From: Cryptomeria japonica
Lineage: Eukaryota > Streptophyta > Pinopsida > Cupressales > Cupressaceae
Reading direction: 5' to 3'
DNA: 64,000 nt
NCBI RefSeq assembly: GCF_030272615.1
Contig: NC_081413.1
Span: 717,171,867 to 717,235,866 of the forward strand
The notes beneath the pieces were generated by a model, which worked only from the letters and a program-made list of their open reading frames with translations, did no database searches and had not been told where the DNA came from. A program made the translations under genes and the position numbers. Shown piece by piece: positions 11,087 through 22,170 of this stretch; the stretch's first letter is position 1, and every line of letters begins with the position of its first letter.

Positions 11087-12596
11087 TGTTAGTTCTAATA
11101 CTTAATGTAAATTATAGATGCCAATAACTAACAAGATGAGAGGGGGGGGGGGGGGGGGGTGGGGGTGAATCATACAAACTTAAACTTCCATAAAATCAAC
11201 AGATTCAACCTCGGTAACTTATACTTTAGCAATTTAACCAAAAACTGCTAAACATGCAAACTTATGAACACATAATCATAATAACACTCATAACACTAGA
11301 TTTAACATGGAAACCCAAATAGGGAAAAACCACTGTGGGATTTCGGACTCACTAAGAAATATACTCTTCTAGAGTATGCTCGATTAAAAGCAAATCATAT
11401 TAAAGATTACAAATACATTGCTAGATGTGACCTGGTTAAGGGATTTACCTTAGATCTATTAGGATCTTCACTTTGTTAGAAGTGACCTTGTCAAAGGATT
11501 TCAAACACTCATTTAGAATGTTACCTTGCTAGAGGGTTTACATATAACACTGTTAAGTCCACTCGGTTAAGAGATTTTCTGTCATTTACAAAATAACAGT
11601 AATAAAAATCTATCTGCAACTTCACATCTAAAATGCTAAAGCAGATTCTTATTTGCTTAAAGCAATCTAGTCATAGGACTTATCTTGTCCCTTTGCTGGG
11701 CTCTCTGCTCTGTTATTCAAACATGTCTTCAAGCTTCTGTGCTCGGTAATCACTATGTAGCATCCCTGTGCATACACTTGCCCACATACATTGTTTATCA
11801 ATAATTCCTTATTATAAACAATTACTAACCACTGAATCTCCTTGATCACATTTCCCATGATCAATTTTAGCCATCAAATCTTCAAACTTGACTAGGTTCA
11901 CTGTATCCTTTCGATTTGAAAACATTTTACCTTACCTTGGGACTTGCATTCCCATCTTGGAACTTTCACAAGGTTATTGTGGTTCAATCTGCGATGTAGA
12001 TCTTCCTGCCGATCTTCCTTTACCATAGATCCTTAACAAACTTCATGCATGACATACCAATCATTTATACATTTTCAGCTAATCATGGTCCTTCATTAAA
12101 TAATCCTTTTATCCATCCCATGCACATTGTCATAACTCAGTTGCAACTCGGTAAATACTAAACTTTACTCAGTAGACATTTCACCTTCATTAACCGATAT
12201 CGATAACCTTACGGTTTACCAACTAGGTTCTTTGCTCGGTGACATAGTATAGTATTAACCTTACAATCAACAACATATGTAGGATATCAAAACAATCTAA
12301 AAATCATGATCTCATCATTGTCTAAGTTAGTAATAGTTGCCCATTGAATAACTTATTCCTCCCTTTATTCATCACATTCTTTCTGTGTCTTTTACTGACA
12401 TCTTAATTCTCTTCTAATCAATCTTCTCAAGATATGGCAACATCATACTGAATCAGATAATCAATTTATTGACATCAATAAAAAAATAATGTTATAAAGA
12501 TAGTTATCAAACTTCTTCAGTTATATCAATAATCTTCAACAACCTTCTCAATATCCTTATTGAATATCAACAATCTTTCTTACTGTAATGCCAACA
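11087..12596 (-). repeat. Element B 5' LTR (1510 bp)
   Basis: Starts TGTTAGTTCTAATAC and ends CCAACA. Its plus-strand start carries an 18-base G-run (11142-11159) followed by T and five more Gs, which on the element's own strand is a C-run near the U5 end. The telo-box site reads TTACGGTTT (12209-12217), mutated from TTAGGGTTT. The base after 12596 belongs to gypsy element C. Confidence 0.9.
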
Positions 12597-12624
12597 ATTT
12601 CGACCTAGAACCTAGAGGCAAGGA

Positions 12625-13086
12625 CTATATGGGGTCCTTAGGGGTTGTTTCTTGACCAGCTTTGAATTTTCTATAAAATTCTTCTTCTTTTATGGGTTCA
12701 CCTAGTTCTCTAAATGTCTCAGTGAGTTCATAGTCACTGGAGGGTTTGTTTGAATCCCATTCCCATTCATTGGAGTATGTGGAATAGCAATTTTCTTGTT
12801 GAATTTTGGCAGCTTTGATTTGTAATGCTTCTGCTATCTTTTGAGCATTTACCTTGGAAGTCATGAAACCAAGTCCTTTAGAGTTTTCCTTTTTGAATGT
12901 CAATTCAGGTTGTAAAGGTTCAATGATGCCTTCCTTTCTTAAGCCAAGAGGACTTTTGCCATCATACCCAAATTTTTGCAGCATCTTGAACCCTTTGCCA
13001 TACTTTTCACATGGTATGATGATATGATCTTGTGTATCATTTTCAGGGTCTTTGTAAAGCATTTTGTATAAGTCTTCTTCTTCCAT
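12625..13086 (-). pseudogene. Element C G-patch segment between protease and RT
   Basis: A 153-codon open stretch starting MEEEDLYKMLYKDPEN. Its core reads CEKYGKGFKMLQKFGYDG, then SPLGLRKEGIIEPLQPE. This fits the G-patch pattern (glycine-rich, aromatic-hydrophobic spacing, LG...G.I.P), a motif linked to RNA binding and found near the protease of many plant gypsy polyproteins. A second similar glycine run (SKGLGF) follows. It lies directly after the protease, which supports assignment to the Pol precursor. Confidence 0.78.
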
Positions 13087-13140
13087 TTCACCCCACTTTT
13101 GGAAGATTGTAGGATCCCATTTGAGTGTAATGATAGATAC

Positions 13141-13860
13141 CTACTTAGTAGGATGTGGTTGTCCATATTCTTTTGGTGAACTCATAAGTTGTTGTAAACA
13201 CATGGTTTGATTCAAAGTGTATTCACCCATGCCCTTGTCTTGGAATTTTCCTTTAAGCTCACCTTTTTTTGATGTCGAAGGTTTTAATGATTCAGGATCA
13301 ATGTATGCAGAAGAAGATACATCTTCCCTATTACTTGGAATGATCATCTTAGTTTTTGGTCTCAAGTTATTGCAGTATATGAATGGATTAGGATCACCAT
13401 TAACTATTATTTCGACTCCATTTTGAGGAAACTTAATGCATTGGTGATATGTAGATGGAACTGCCCTCATTTCATGAATCCAAGGATGTCCTAGTAATAT
13501 ATTGTATGTGAGATCTAGGTCTAGGACTTGACAAACCACATCCTTTGTAACTAGCCTAACTCTGAGAGGCAAGGTGACTGTGCCCTTGGATGAATGCTCC
13601 TCATCATCATATGCCTTGATAGCAATTTTGTTCAACTTTATCTAAATATCCCAATTGTTTAATAGTGCTCAATATACAAATGTTTAGACTTGTTCCTCCA
13701 TCTATTAGGACTCATTTTATTCGATGTTTGTGTATGAAGGCTTCAATGTGTAGTGGTGCATTATGTGGTTGGCTCACAGAGGCGTCGTCGGCTTCTGTGA
13801 ATGTAAGGGAGCGTGGAATGGAAAGGTATCCCACCATGGCTTAAAACTGGTCTACGTTCA
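13141..13860 (-). pseudogene. Element C gypsy-type aspartic protease
   Basis: Minus-strand translation gives FIHKHRIK, a stop, then VLIDGGTSLNICILSTIKQL (about 13640-13730). This is the D-G-G/S-T/S active site of plant gypsy proteases. After a frameshift the segment 13141-13635 gives VTLPLRVRLVTKDVVCQVLD and LTYNILLGHPWIHEM (the second conserved block, LLGxPWI), then AVPSTYHQCIKFP. It would process Gag-Pol. At least one stop and one frameshift break it. Confidence 0.85.
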
Positions 13861-14666
13861 GATCGGTAGGGATAGAGGTGTCTCTCAAGATTTTGTCAAG
13901 AATGGCTTTATGTGTGGGGGATATGCGTAAGAGCTCAAGGATGGATATGAGCACGGGTGTCTTCCCTAAGTGTTCTACAAGGTCATACTCAAGTTTGGTT
14001 GATGCAAAAGTGGTGTTTTTAGCTAGAGAACCTTGCAAAGTAAATTTACCTCGATGAGTTGTAACATTGCATTCAGAGGTAGGTTTGGAAGAAGATCCAA
14101 TGCCTTTTAGGACAATCTTGGGTCTTTGGGTAGAATTTTTCAGGCGTTTTGTCCTTGATGATAATGGTAGAGACATAATTGTCCATCGAAATGTGATTAA
14201 CAATTGAATCATAGTTATAAGATGCTTTGGTATAGTTGGTCTGCTCATCTGTGGCTTTAGCTTTTCCCTTGTCATGCTTTGGGAATGGTTCTTTAAATAT
14301 CTCATGTTCTTGATTGGATGAGTGTCCTTCAATCTCAATGTCACCTCTATCAATGAGATCTTGTATGATGTTCTTCAGTCGGTGACAATTTCCTATTTTA
14401 TGACCCTTGCTCTTATGGAATTCACAATATTCATCATCATTCCACCAATTTGGTTTAACCTTTGGCTCATATGGAGGCAAATCTGGAATTGTTATTATCT
14501 TGTTTGCCACTAGCTTCTTGAAAACAGATTCTAGTGGTTCTCCTAATGGAGTGTACTTCCTTCGTGACTTGGAAGTTGTTTGAGTATTCACCTGATTATT
14601 TGTAGAGCTTGATCCAAAATAAAATGATTTTGGGTCATATCGTATTGGCATCCACAACACCATCAT
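13841..14666 (-). pseudogene. Element C Gag C-terminus with zinc-binding-like motif
   Basis: The stretch 14073-14666 contains WWNDDEYCEFHKSKGHKIGN, then CHRLKNIIQDLIDRGDIEI. The C-X2-H...H-X4-C arrangement followed by LK..IQDLI.RG is the usual nucleocapsid-like segment of plant gypsy Gag. The stretch 13841-14353, in another frame, gives KLEYDLVEHLGKTPVLISIL and LRISPTHKAILDKIL, the linker before protease. The overlap of the two frames marks a frameshift near 14090-14110. Confidence 0.8.
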
Positions 14667-14749
14667 TGAACATGTTCTTGTTTTTATTCCAAAATCTTGG
14701 CTTGTCTTTTCCTTTATAGTCCTCTTTGTTTTCTTTGAATATCTTAATT

Positions 14750-16213
14750 ACTCATTGTTCAATTAGGACTTTTTCTGTCGCTAAGCCTTTTTCAATGACA
14801 TCCTTGAAGGTGGACAAAAAAGCTTTTCTCAAGTCATAACCAATGTCTTTGTTAACATTCAGAGTGAACATTTCTACCATTTGTTTCTGCAAAATTTCAT
14901 AAGAGCATCTGCTGGCTAGATTCCTCCATCTTTGTAAAAATGATGAAAAAGATTCTCCATCCCTTTGCTTGGTGTCACACAAAGTAGTGACTGATATGTC
15001 CGTCTCTATGTTGTATGAGAAATGTTAAATAAATCCCTCTGCTAAGTCACCCCATGACTTAATACCAGGTGGAAGTTGGGAGAACCATTCCATAGCTTGA
15101 TCACCTAAGCTCTATGGGAATAATCTCATCAAATATGTCTCTTCTGCTGCTACCTCAATGCAGGTTTTGAAAAACTATCTTATGTGTGCCTTAGGATCCC
15201 CTTTCCCTCTATACTTATCGAACTTAGGTGTCATGAAATGCGTAGGAAATGGAGGCATTGGAATACTCTTGTCAAATGGATAAGGACATATGTCTCATTG
15301 TTTAATTTGGATTTGGTGTATTTATGTGCTCCATTTTCATTTGTAAATCCTTGATTTGCTGTTCCAAATTGTTCTTAGGTGGAGATCGAATTCTTGGACC
15401 ATATCCCATTCCTGAAGCACCAAGTTGGGGAAGAGTTTGTTGCATATATGGATGATATTGATCATACACATGTTGATATGGAGGAGGTCTATAATGATGC
15501 TATGTATATGGGCCACTTGGTATAGATTCATGATGAGGAGCAGAATATTTGCTTTGTCCTTGTATACCATACTCTATAGGAATGTCATGAGTTTGTTCTA
15601 GTGTGTTGCCCCCAAATTTGATGTGGGGTTTCTTTGTGTTCAAATTTTGAATATGCCTTTGAATATCCCATTGCTTTGGTGGTTGGTCCTTAGCATTGGT
15701 ATGTGATTGAGTATATTTTTTTGCATAAGACTTCCATAATGGTCTGCGAAGGTGAGTATCATATGCTTGACCATGTGTGTATGGGACCTCTGGTTTTTGA
15801 AACAAAGATGATGGTGATTTAGGCACAAGATGTGGTCCTCTATTGCCTCCACTATTAGGCCTCCTTTGATCCATGTTGAGGTGAGGTTGTTGCAAAGGTT
15901 GATTTTCCATTATTTGAGACATGTCAAAATCATGAGGTATCTTGGCTCCACTTTGTGCCATCACTTGTAAAAAGTATTGTCTATCTCTCCTCATTATTTC
16001 CTCAACTAATTTATTGAAATGGGGATCCATAATGGAGTCTTCCACTTTTGTTGAATGTACTGAAATGTTGTGCATATTGTCATTGTGTGTATCATTGTTG
16101 TTTGTAGTGTCCATGTTCTCAACATTTGGAATTTTTCTATAAGCATCCATGTCAGGTAATGTGGTATGATCAAAATTGAAAAAGACATCATTGTCATACT
16201 CATAGGAACTCAT
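14750..16213 (-). pseudogene. Element C Gag (capsid region)
   Basis: N-terminus at ATG 16213 (MSSYEYDNDVFFNFDHTTLP), open to 15500, rich in Asn, His and Gln. The capsid block is at about 14752-15290: KAHIR, a stop, FFKTCIEVAAEETYLMRLFP, QAMEWFSQLPPGIKSWGDLA, and then RDGESFSSFLQRWRNLASRC. This matches the retrotrans_gag pattern (AxxWF..LP...W..L...F...F). Several stops and a shift near 15337-15500 break it. Confidence 0.82.
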
Positions 16214-16768
16214 GTTTGTAGACTCTTGAGCCTCTTTAGTTTCTCTCCTAGATTTTGTGGAACGGGTTTCAACAATGAACTAGGTATTGACCAAGATGTG
16301 TGAGATTAGATGAAAATGGAAAGAGTATGGAAGACCAAGAGTTGGATGAAATGTAAATGAATGTGAAGTTTACTTGCAATGTCCAAAGTGTAAGACCAAG
16401 TAGTATGTAGTAGAGTAGGTGTGGCTTCCAAAGAGATGATAGCTTCTCTTGATGAGGTAAGTTGACCTTGACTCTAAGTAAGACCAAATGAGACCCAAAG
16501 GTGATAGACCTTGATGAGGGACCACTTAGCAAAATGTTGTTGTATGTAATGTGTTGACAAAGTATGATGAGGACAAGCAAGTAATCTTTTGACTCGAGTT
16601 TAGACAAATGTGAATGTAATGTAAGGTGTAAAGCAATGATGGACTTTGTGAGAACCAAAGAGAGGTTGAATGCTAGATGAAAACCTAGAAAGATAGCCTA
16701 GGAAGCTCAATAAGTCTGAAACTGAATGTTTTTTGTTTGCTAGATTGTAAAAGTTTTTCAATTCTGAA

Positions 16769-16971
16769 CACAGACGTGCCTGTATACTTCACAGACATGC
16801 TTAAATGACATAGACGTGGTTCTGTCAGACATAGATGCGTTTCTAAGATTTTGTAAATGCAATGTTGTTCAAAAGACATAGACACATTTATGCCCTTCAC
16901 AGACGTGGTTATATGACACAGACGCGGTTCTATGACACAGACGCGGTTCTGTCAGACATAGACGCGTTATT
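16769..16971. repeat. Degenerate CACAGACGCGG minisatellite, cluster 1
   Basis: About eight imperfect copies of a motif around CACAGACGCGGTTCTGT, spaced about 18-50 bp (for example at 16769, 16790, 16811, 16838, 16877, 16898, 16916, 16935 and 16954). Variants read CATAGACGTGG or CACAGACATG. Confidence 0.8.
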
Positions 16972-18162
16972 GGAAATTTTGTGCAATTTTTCCAATGTGT
17001 GAAGTTGCTTGTTGTGACCAAATCTGAATGTTTGACTATTTTTCGTGACAAGAGGACACAATGTTGATGAAGACTCAATGTTTGCAAGTGTTTAAACTCT
17101 AAATGACTCCAAGAAAAGTGTGTCGTTTGATGTAAAATTGTTTTGCATACACTTGAAGACACAAAAGACACAATGTTTTGATGTTTGGTCTTGAATGTTT
17201 GATTGTTTAAAATAAGTCAAGCACAATTCTTATGGCTGGCCAAGACAATAGTTGTTGATTCCCACATGAGGCTATGCTATTCAGAGCGGATACTTAGATG
17301 CTTGACCCCATTGGCTCCACCCTTGGCACTCACTTCTTGGGGCAGCCAAGCATTAGTCCCCATGAAAACTCCCTGTGGCAAACTTTGTATCTCTACTAAG
17401 AACCATATGTGTGTGAGCCGCTCTAGAGGTCTGACCTCCTGCACCAACAACTAGAAGGATTTTGGCTTCTAAAAAAATAGGTACTAGTAAGGTCATTTGC
17501 TCATGTGGCCATACATGCGGCACTTTCAGCTCTGTAAATACAGAAGGCTCCCAGCTGGTAGGGGTTACACCCTACAACTGATCAAATAAATTTGATCAAA
17601 CCAGTTTATGGGGAGACATAGTGTTGGTATGAACTAATCAACACACGTTATCCATAGTTTTCACCATGGATATAGCTGTTTATAGTGGTTCGGAAGAGGT
17701 GGGTTTTCCTCGCTACCACTTGGGTCATTCTCTCCTCACTAGTAGTCCTAATGACCACATGGGGAGACATGCCCTCTAAAGATTAAACAAAAAGAGCCTA
17801 TTGCCCAAGACAATAAAAAGACAATGGTTCAATTTTAGTGCACCAATTGAAGTGTTTGCTAGTTTATGAAAATAAGGCACACAATAAAGATCAAAAACCC
17901 TTGCCAAGGTCTTGCAACAAAGATCTATTAGTAGTTTGGATTGTTTCAAATGATCACCCCTTCTTGCAAGCACACAAGTTAGGTAAATTTTTAGATCCAA
18001 AAGACTTTGTGAAAATAGGGGTCTTCAACAAAATGATTTTGCTTTCAAGACAAGCTGCACCAATTTTGTTATCTAGATCTGAAGATGTTAGCTCAAAATA
18101 AACCAGATCTGAAATCCAAATGATGAAAAAACCAAATCAAAGAAAGAAAAATGTAACAACTG

Positions 18163-18384
18163 CACATAGACGTGGTTATCAGAAACACAAACGCTATATA
18201 AATTCACAGATGCGGTTAGATCTAACACAGACATGGATCCTGAACACAAATGTAGTTCTTGACCACAGATGCACCTGAAGACTTCACAAACACAACTAGG
18301 GAACACAGATGTGTTTCTTGGAATCATAAAAAAAAAAGGTTGTCGAAGGTGTAGATGTGATTCCGGATGTCATAGACACGACAA
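18163..18384. repeat. Degenerate CACAGACGCGG minisatellite, cluster 2
   Basis: The same motif as at 16769-16971, more diverged, in seven to nine copies (CATAGACGTGGTTATC, CACAGATGCGGTTAG, CACAGACATGGATCC, CACAGATGCACCTG and others). It lies at the LTR-proximal end of the same leader. Confidence 0.7.
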
Positions 18385-18510
18385 AAAATAAAAAACACGA
18401 CCTGAAAGTACGTAGAGGTGAAAATATCAAAATGTTGTCAGAAATGTCAGATTTGCAACTTCAAAAACACAAAATCTGCAACAAAAGATGTTAAATACAA
18501 AAGGGACAAG

Positions 18511-18529
18511 AGTCCCACAGGGCGTGCCA
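18511..18529 (-). promoter_or_regulatory. Element C primer binding site
   Basis: The minus strand reads TGGCACGCCCTGTGGGACT. This closely resembles the TGGCACGCCCxGTGGGAC sequence found after the 5' LTR of many plant gypsy elements. It fixes the internal edge of the LTR. Confidence 0.78.
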
Positions 18530-19322
18530 AAATATTTACGGTGAAAATGGATATAAAAACAATGTTGAAAGACTAAATGAATTCAACCACAAAACCCTAG
18601 CCTAACAACAACAAAGATCCACCATAGCATATGAAGATTACCTAAGACAATGCAAATCAAATGAAATCACAAAGATTATACCATCACATGTCCAATAGGG
18701 TTTGGATCTCCATTCTTCCTATCACCATTGATCTTGCTTTGATATATTTGCTCTCAGATTTTATGTGTGCACAAGAGTTCAACAAAGAATGGAAATGTGG
18801 TTGCAAGTAGGATCACATATGAAAGTTTGAATGCTAGGATGCTTGATTAAAATGTATATGTCCAGGGGTTGATAATGAAGGAGGCATCTCCTTATATAGA
18901 AGACACTATAAGAAATGAAGGGATAAGATTGAGAGGTGTAAAAGATAAATGGTCAGCTATGATTAGAGGGTAGGTAGAGAAAATAAGAAAATAATGAGAG
19001 GGTAGCTAGTGTATGAATTAAGAGATGAATGACATGCGTCATGGGTAGAAAAGGTTAATGAATTAATTAAATAAATACATATTTATTTAATTAATAGAAG
19101 AAGTGGGATCAATTAAATAAATAAGATATTTATTTAATTTAGGAAAAGGATAATTTAAATAAATATATTTATTTATTTAAATGAGAAATAAGGCTAGAAG
19201 AGGATAAATGAATTAATTAAATAAATAAATATTTATTTAATTAATAGAAGAATTAGGCTTAAAGTAATTAAATAAATAAAGATATTTATTTTAATTAGAC
19301 TGGACAATTTTAGGTGTCTACA
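18530..19322 (-). repeat. Element C 5' LTR (about 790 bp)
   Basis: On the minus strand it begins TGTAGACACCTAAAATTG at 19322, a start shared by many plant gypsy LTRs, and ends just before the primer binding site. The exact inner border is uncertain by about 5 bp. A TATA-like box lies at 18891-18900 (TCTATATAAG on the minus strand). Five AT-rich palindromes fill the U3 part (19061-19296). Confidence 0.78.
19061..19296. repeat. Five AT-rich palindromes in the element C U3 region
   Basis: Inverted repeats of about 30-35 bp, each of the form AATTAAATAAATA...TATTTATTTAATT, at 19061-19094, 19111-19140, 19152-19182, 19211-19244 and 19266-19296. Gaps of 12-28 bp separate them. The first and fourth are nearly identical with their flank (TTAATAGAAGAA), so they arose by duplication. 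Confidence 0.82.
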
Positions 19323-20210
19323 TGGAGCACATGACGCATCACAAGAAATGGGCACGAATTGGCAGGGACTTCCTTTGAAAATGGTTGCTCTTGGACGACT
19401 TTCCAAACTACAATTGCTTGAAGAATTCTCTCAGCTTATGTTGTTTGAAGAATTCTACATGGAATGAGGGTCATATTCTTAGTGCAAAGTTGTAAATCAT
19501 CCACTACCTGTGCCCTAGCCTTGCGGCCCGCCACCCTAGACCCCTAGTAGTTTTTTTTCCTATGTCCTCGAAACCTAACAGGATCAGTGGCTCACTCAGT
19601 TTGGCTTTTAAGTTTTTGAGGGTCTCAGACTTGAGATGAAAAAATTGTAAATTTCCAAAGCATAAATATTAATGATAATTTTTTAAATTCCAGCTTGTTT
19701 CAGTTTTCCTCTTATAGTCTTATGGATATAAAAATGCTTTCTATAATTCTATTTCATTTTTATTAATTAATTTCTTTCAAATGCTTTTTGTATATGAGCT
19801 ACGTTATTTCAATTATTTGTTAAACAATGGAAATAAATTTAATACTGTGATCTTTTTATGTAATGCTATAAAAAAAAAATTCAGTTTGTTCCATTAATTA
19901 TTTGTACATTGACTATGGTTGATTATAATTTTATAAATATATAGTCATTCAAAATACAAAATTTTGAAAGTTTCAAGATACAAAAGTTTATCGGTAAAGG
20001 TTTTTTCATTCTATTAATTCAAAAGTTTCAAGATACAAAATTTGCAGTCATTCATGCATAAACGCAGACAGAGAGAAAACCATATTGCCCACAGCTTATA
20101 GCAAGTAGACAAAAAAACCAGTTCATTGCTGGATATCCATAACAAATGTTCCAGCAGTAATAAATCATTTGGAAGCAAATTAAAAAACACTGGCCGATAT
20201 GATAGGCCGC
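19323..20210. other. Unassigned AT-rich spacer
   Basis: Host sequence to the right of element C, or an older element too worn to name. A GAAGAATTCT motif occurs twice (about 19418 and 19458). There is a short GC-rich patch at 19500-19545. No open frame or structure can be supported. Confidence 0.5.
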
Positions 20211-21178
20211 TCACTCACTATCCCCCTGGGTCACCTCCTCCCAATCCCTTCCCTCCTCAAAGGTCGATGCTTTCCCTTTTGTCGCTCCAGCTTTCATTTT
20301 TGGAATGCAATTTAGGCACCTGAAGTCGGGGTCACCCTCCAAGCTTTCCAGTAGCTGTATGGCCCTTCCTTCTTTAGCCCTATCTCTCAATTCCCTACCA
20401 ACCTCCATCCTTGCCACCACATGCAAAGCCTTCACAACTTCATCCGCCCAGGTTAGTTTCACAAAGAGTTTCATCACTTCCCACCCCACTCAGGAACATT
20501 CATGACACTGGTATTTGATTTCATCCTCTGGGCCACAAATAAAAGGAAGCAACTCCTCTTGGTCGTCCCCTTCCTTAATTCGAATGCCAACTCCTGATAC
20601 CACCCACTCCAAGATTGAATCCAGGTTAATAAAAAAAATCCCCATCAATCAATTTGACCAATGTGAGTTTTACCTTTTCCACCTCCTATTTGAATTCACA
20701 AGCCCACGCCAGAATTAGAGAGTAAACATCCATGTTAGTTCGATACCGGTGACTGATATGTGTCACCTCCTCCACAAGCATCAGTTGAGCTACTGCCCAC
20801 AACTTCTCCTCCTTAAACCTGAATAGTCCTTGCATTCATTTATTAGATACTTTGCCCAAAAAGGGCACCAACTTCTTGTTTGTTCGTAGTGTGAAATTGG
20901 CCTCCATGGTCACCTGCAATTTCAAAAGCACTTCCTACAAAAAATGTCTTACAGAAGCTATGAACTACATATTTGTTCTGCCTCAAAGCAAAAACTGGCA
21001 CACAAATCAAAAGGTAATAAATTATGCCTTCGTCGTATAGGTCGGGTAATGAATGTGTACGATAAGGCATTAATGCCATGAGATCAAGAAAAAGGTTTCC
21101 TGCCATCCTCCGCTTCCTCTGTTCATGCGACCTGCCATAGACAACTCCTTCTACAACAATTAATTGCCACCTTGGCAT
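20211..21178 (-). pseudogene. Unidentified protein-coding relic
   Basis: Minus-strand pieces look like real protein. The piece 20843-21178 begins MPRWQLIVVEGVVYGRSHEQ. A piece near 20720-20835 reads MQGLFRFKEEKLWAVAQLML and then EEVTHISHRYRTNMDVYS. The next reads EWVVSGVGIRIKEGDDQEEL and PFICGPEDEIKYQCHEC. The last, 20211-20489, is GWEVMKLFVKLTWADEVVKA, LHVVARMEVGRELRDRAKEG and CLNCIPKMKAG, with an acidic tail. The frame is broken by stops near 20490, 20605, 20690 and 20840. Composition differs from the nearby elements, so a decayed host gene copy is plausible. I do not recognise the family. Confidence 0.5.
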
Positions 21179-21560
21179 TTGTACTTTCCAAATTTGCTCA
21201 CCTTAACAGATTGAGGACTGCATATTTCTTTAAATTAATACACTAAATTTATGTTGAACTTTTATATATATTTTAAAACTATTTTTTAAAATTATATATC
21301 GTAAACATATTTTGAATGTTTTCTTTTTTATATTAAACTTTTACCTTTCAAATTGTATATAAAAATTTATATTTATATTTAGTTATTTGTTTTACTCTAG
21401 AAACTAAGTTTCATGTTTTATACTATTTTTGAATTTCAAATTTTTACAAATAATATTAACATTATATTTAATAGTTATCTCAAACTATTGCACATCTTTA
21501 AAATTTAAATGTCTCTTATTATGGGACCGACGACATAGGACAACACTCAAGTTCTCAACA
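21179..21560. other. AT-rich spacer
   Basis: Very AT-rich with short T and A runs, no coding potential. Nothing recognisable before the tandem repeats that start at 21561. Confidence 0.5.
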
Positions 21561-22165
21561 GGTATCATCGTTCGTCGGATGAGCAAAGATCAATGACTTA
21601 GGGTGGATTTCGGCCCAAATGTGGGCAGTGAACACATTTGTGAGAGCTTTGCCCAGAATTGAACATTTTAAATTTAATTAAATATAATTAAGTCTATAGT
21701 CTATAGACTATAAATCTTTTTTTCGGGCGGAAGTTTAAAATGATTAAATAGACTTAAAAAATAGATCCGAAAAGTGACACGAGTATGGTGACGTGCTCGA
21801 AAACAGGCAGAAGTCATGGGACCCATGACAACTGACAATAGGTACCATCGTCCATTGGATGAGAAAAGATCAATGACTTAGGATGGATTTCGGCCTGAAT
21901 GTGGGAAGTGAATACATTTGTGAGAATTTCGCCTGAAATTGACACATTTTAAATTTAATTAAATATAATTAAGTCTATCAAGCTCTTTTTTGGGTGAAAG
22001 TTTAAAATTATTAAACAGACTTAAAAAATAGACCCGTAAAGTCACAACAGGTACCCTGGTCCCTCGTCCGTTGGATGAGCAAAGATCAATGACTTAGGGT
22101 GGATTTTGGCCTGAATGTGGGAAGTGAACTCATTTGTGAGAACTTTGCTCGAAATTGAATGTATT
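21561..22165. repeat. Three tandem copies of a 120-280 bp unit
   Basis: Units start at 21561, 21841 and 22050 with GGTA(T/C)C...CGTC.(A/G)TTGGATGAG, then AAAGATCAATGACTTAGG, TGGATTT(C/T)GGCC and a GTGGG(A/C)AGTGAA block. Units 1 and 2 also share the tail AAATTTAATTAAATATAATT and GTTTAAAAT.ATTAAA.AGAC. Unit 1 is longer (280 bp against 209 bp). Unit 3 is truncated. Non-coding. Confidence 0.82.
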
Positions 22166-22170
22166 ATATT

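Larger units (their letters stand above)
5057..12596 (-). mobile_element. Ty1/copia retrotransposon B
   Basis: Copia element on the minus strand: 5' LTR 11087-12596, primer binding site 11073-11084, gag, protease, integrase, RT, RNase H, polypurine tract near 6338-6347, and the right part of the 3' LTR at 5057-6336. The rest of the 3' LTR lies beyond element A, left of the window. It is the same family as element D: LTR and protein blocks match closely, for example the SWIIDSGCSHHM protease and [20 protein letters not shown] blocks. It is nested in gypsy element C, whose sequence resumes at 12597. Confidence 0.92.
16214..18510 (-). other. Element C long untranslated leader
   Basis: About 2.3 kb between primer binding site and Gag start. 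No reading frame looks protein-like. It carries two clusters of a degenerate repeat around CACAGACGCGGTTCTG (separate entries). The stretch 17221-17760 is richer in GC and not repeat-like and may be a separate old insertion, but no ends were found. Confidence 0.6.
12597..19322 (-). mobile_element. Ty3/gypsy retrotransposon C (5' part; pol outside window)
   Basis: Minus-strand gypsy element. From the right it shows a 5' LTR (about 18530-19322), primer binding site (18511-18529), a long leader with a minisatellite, gag (14752-16213), a CCHC-like segment, a protease with LIDGGTSLNI, and a G-patch segment. Reverse transcriptase, RNase H and integrase are expected left of 12597 but element B is inserted there, so they lie outside the window. 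Many stops; inactive. Confidence 0.85.

Noticed and set aside
11142-11165. G-run considered as a sequencing artefact only
   Set aside because: Similar G-runs at the same LTR position in D, I and (reversed) H show it is real, although the exact length may be unreliable.
17203-17454. Plus-strand 83-codon stretch in the gypsy C leader
   Set aside because: No similarity to any family, lies in an untranslated leader, and has a composition typical of chance frames.
20211-21178. Idea that the relic is a neurochondrin-type gene
   Set aside because: I could not match enough blocks to name the family, so it is left unidentified.
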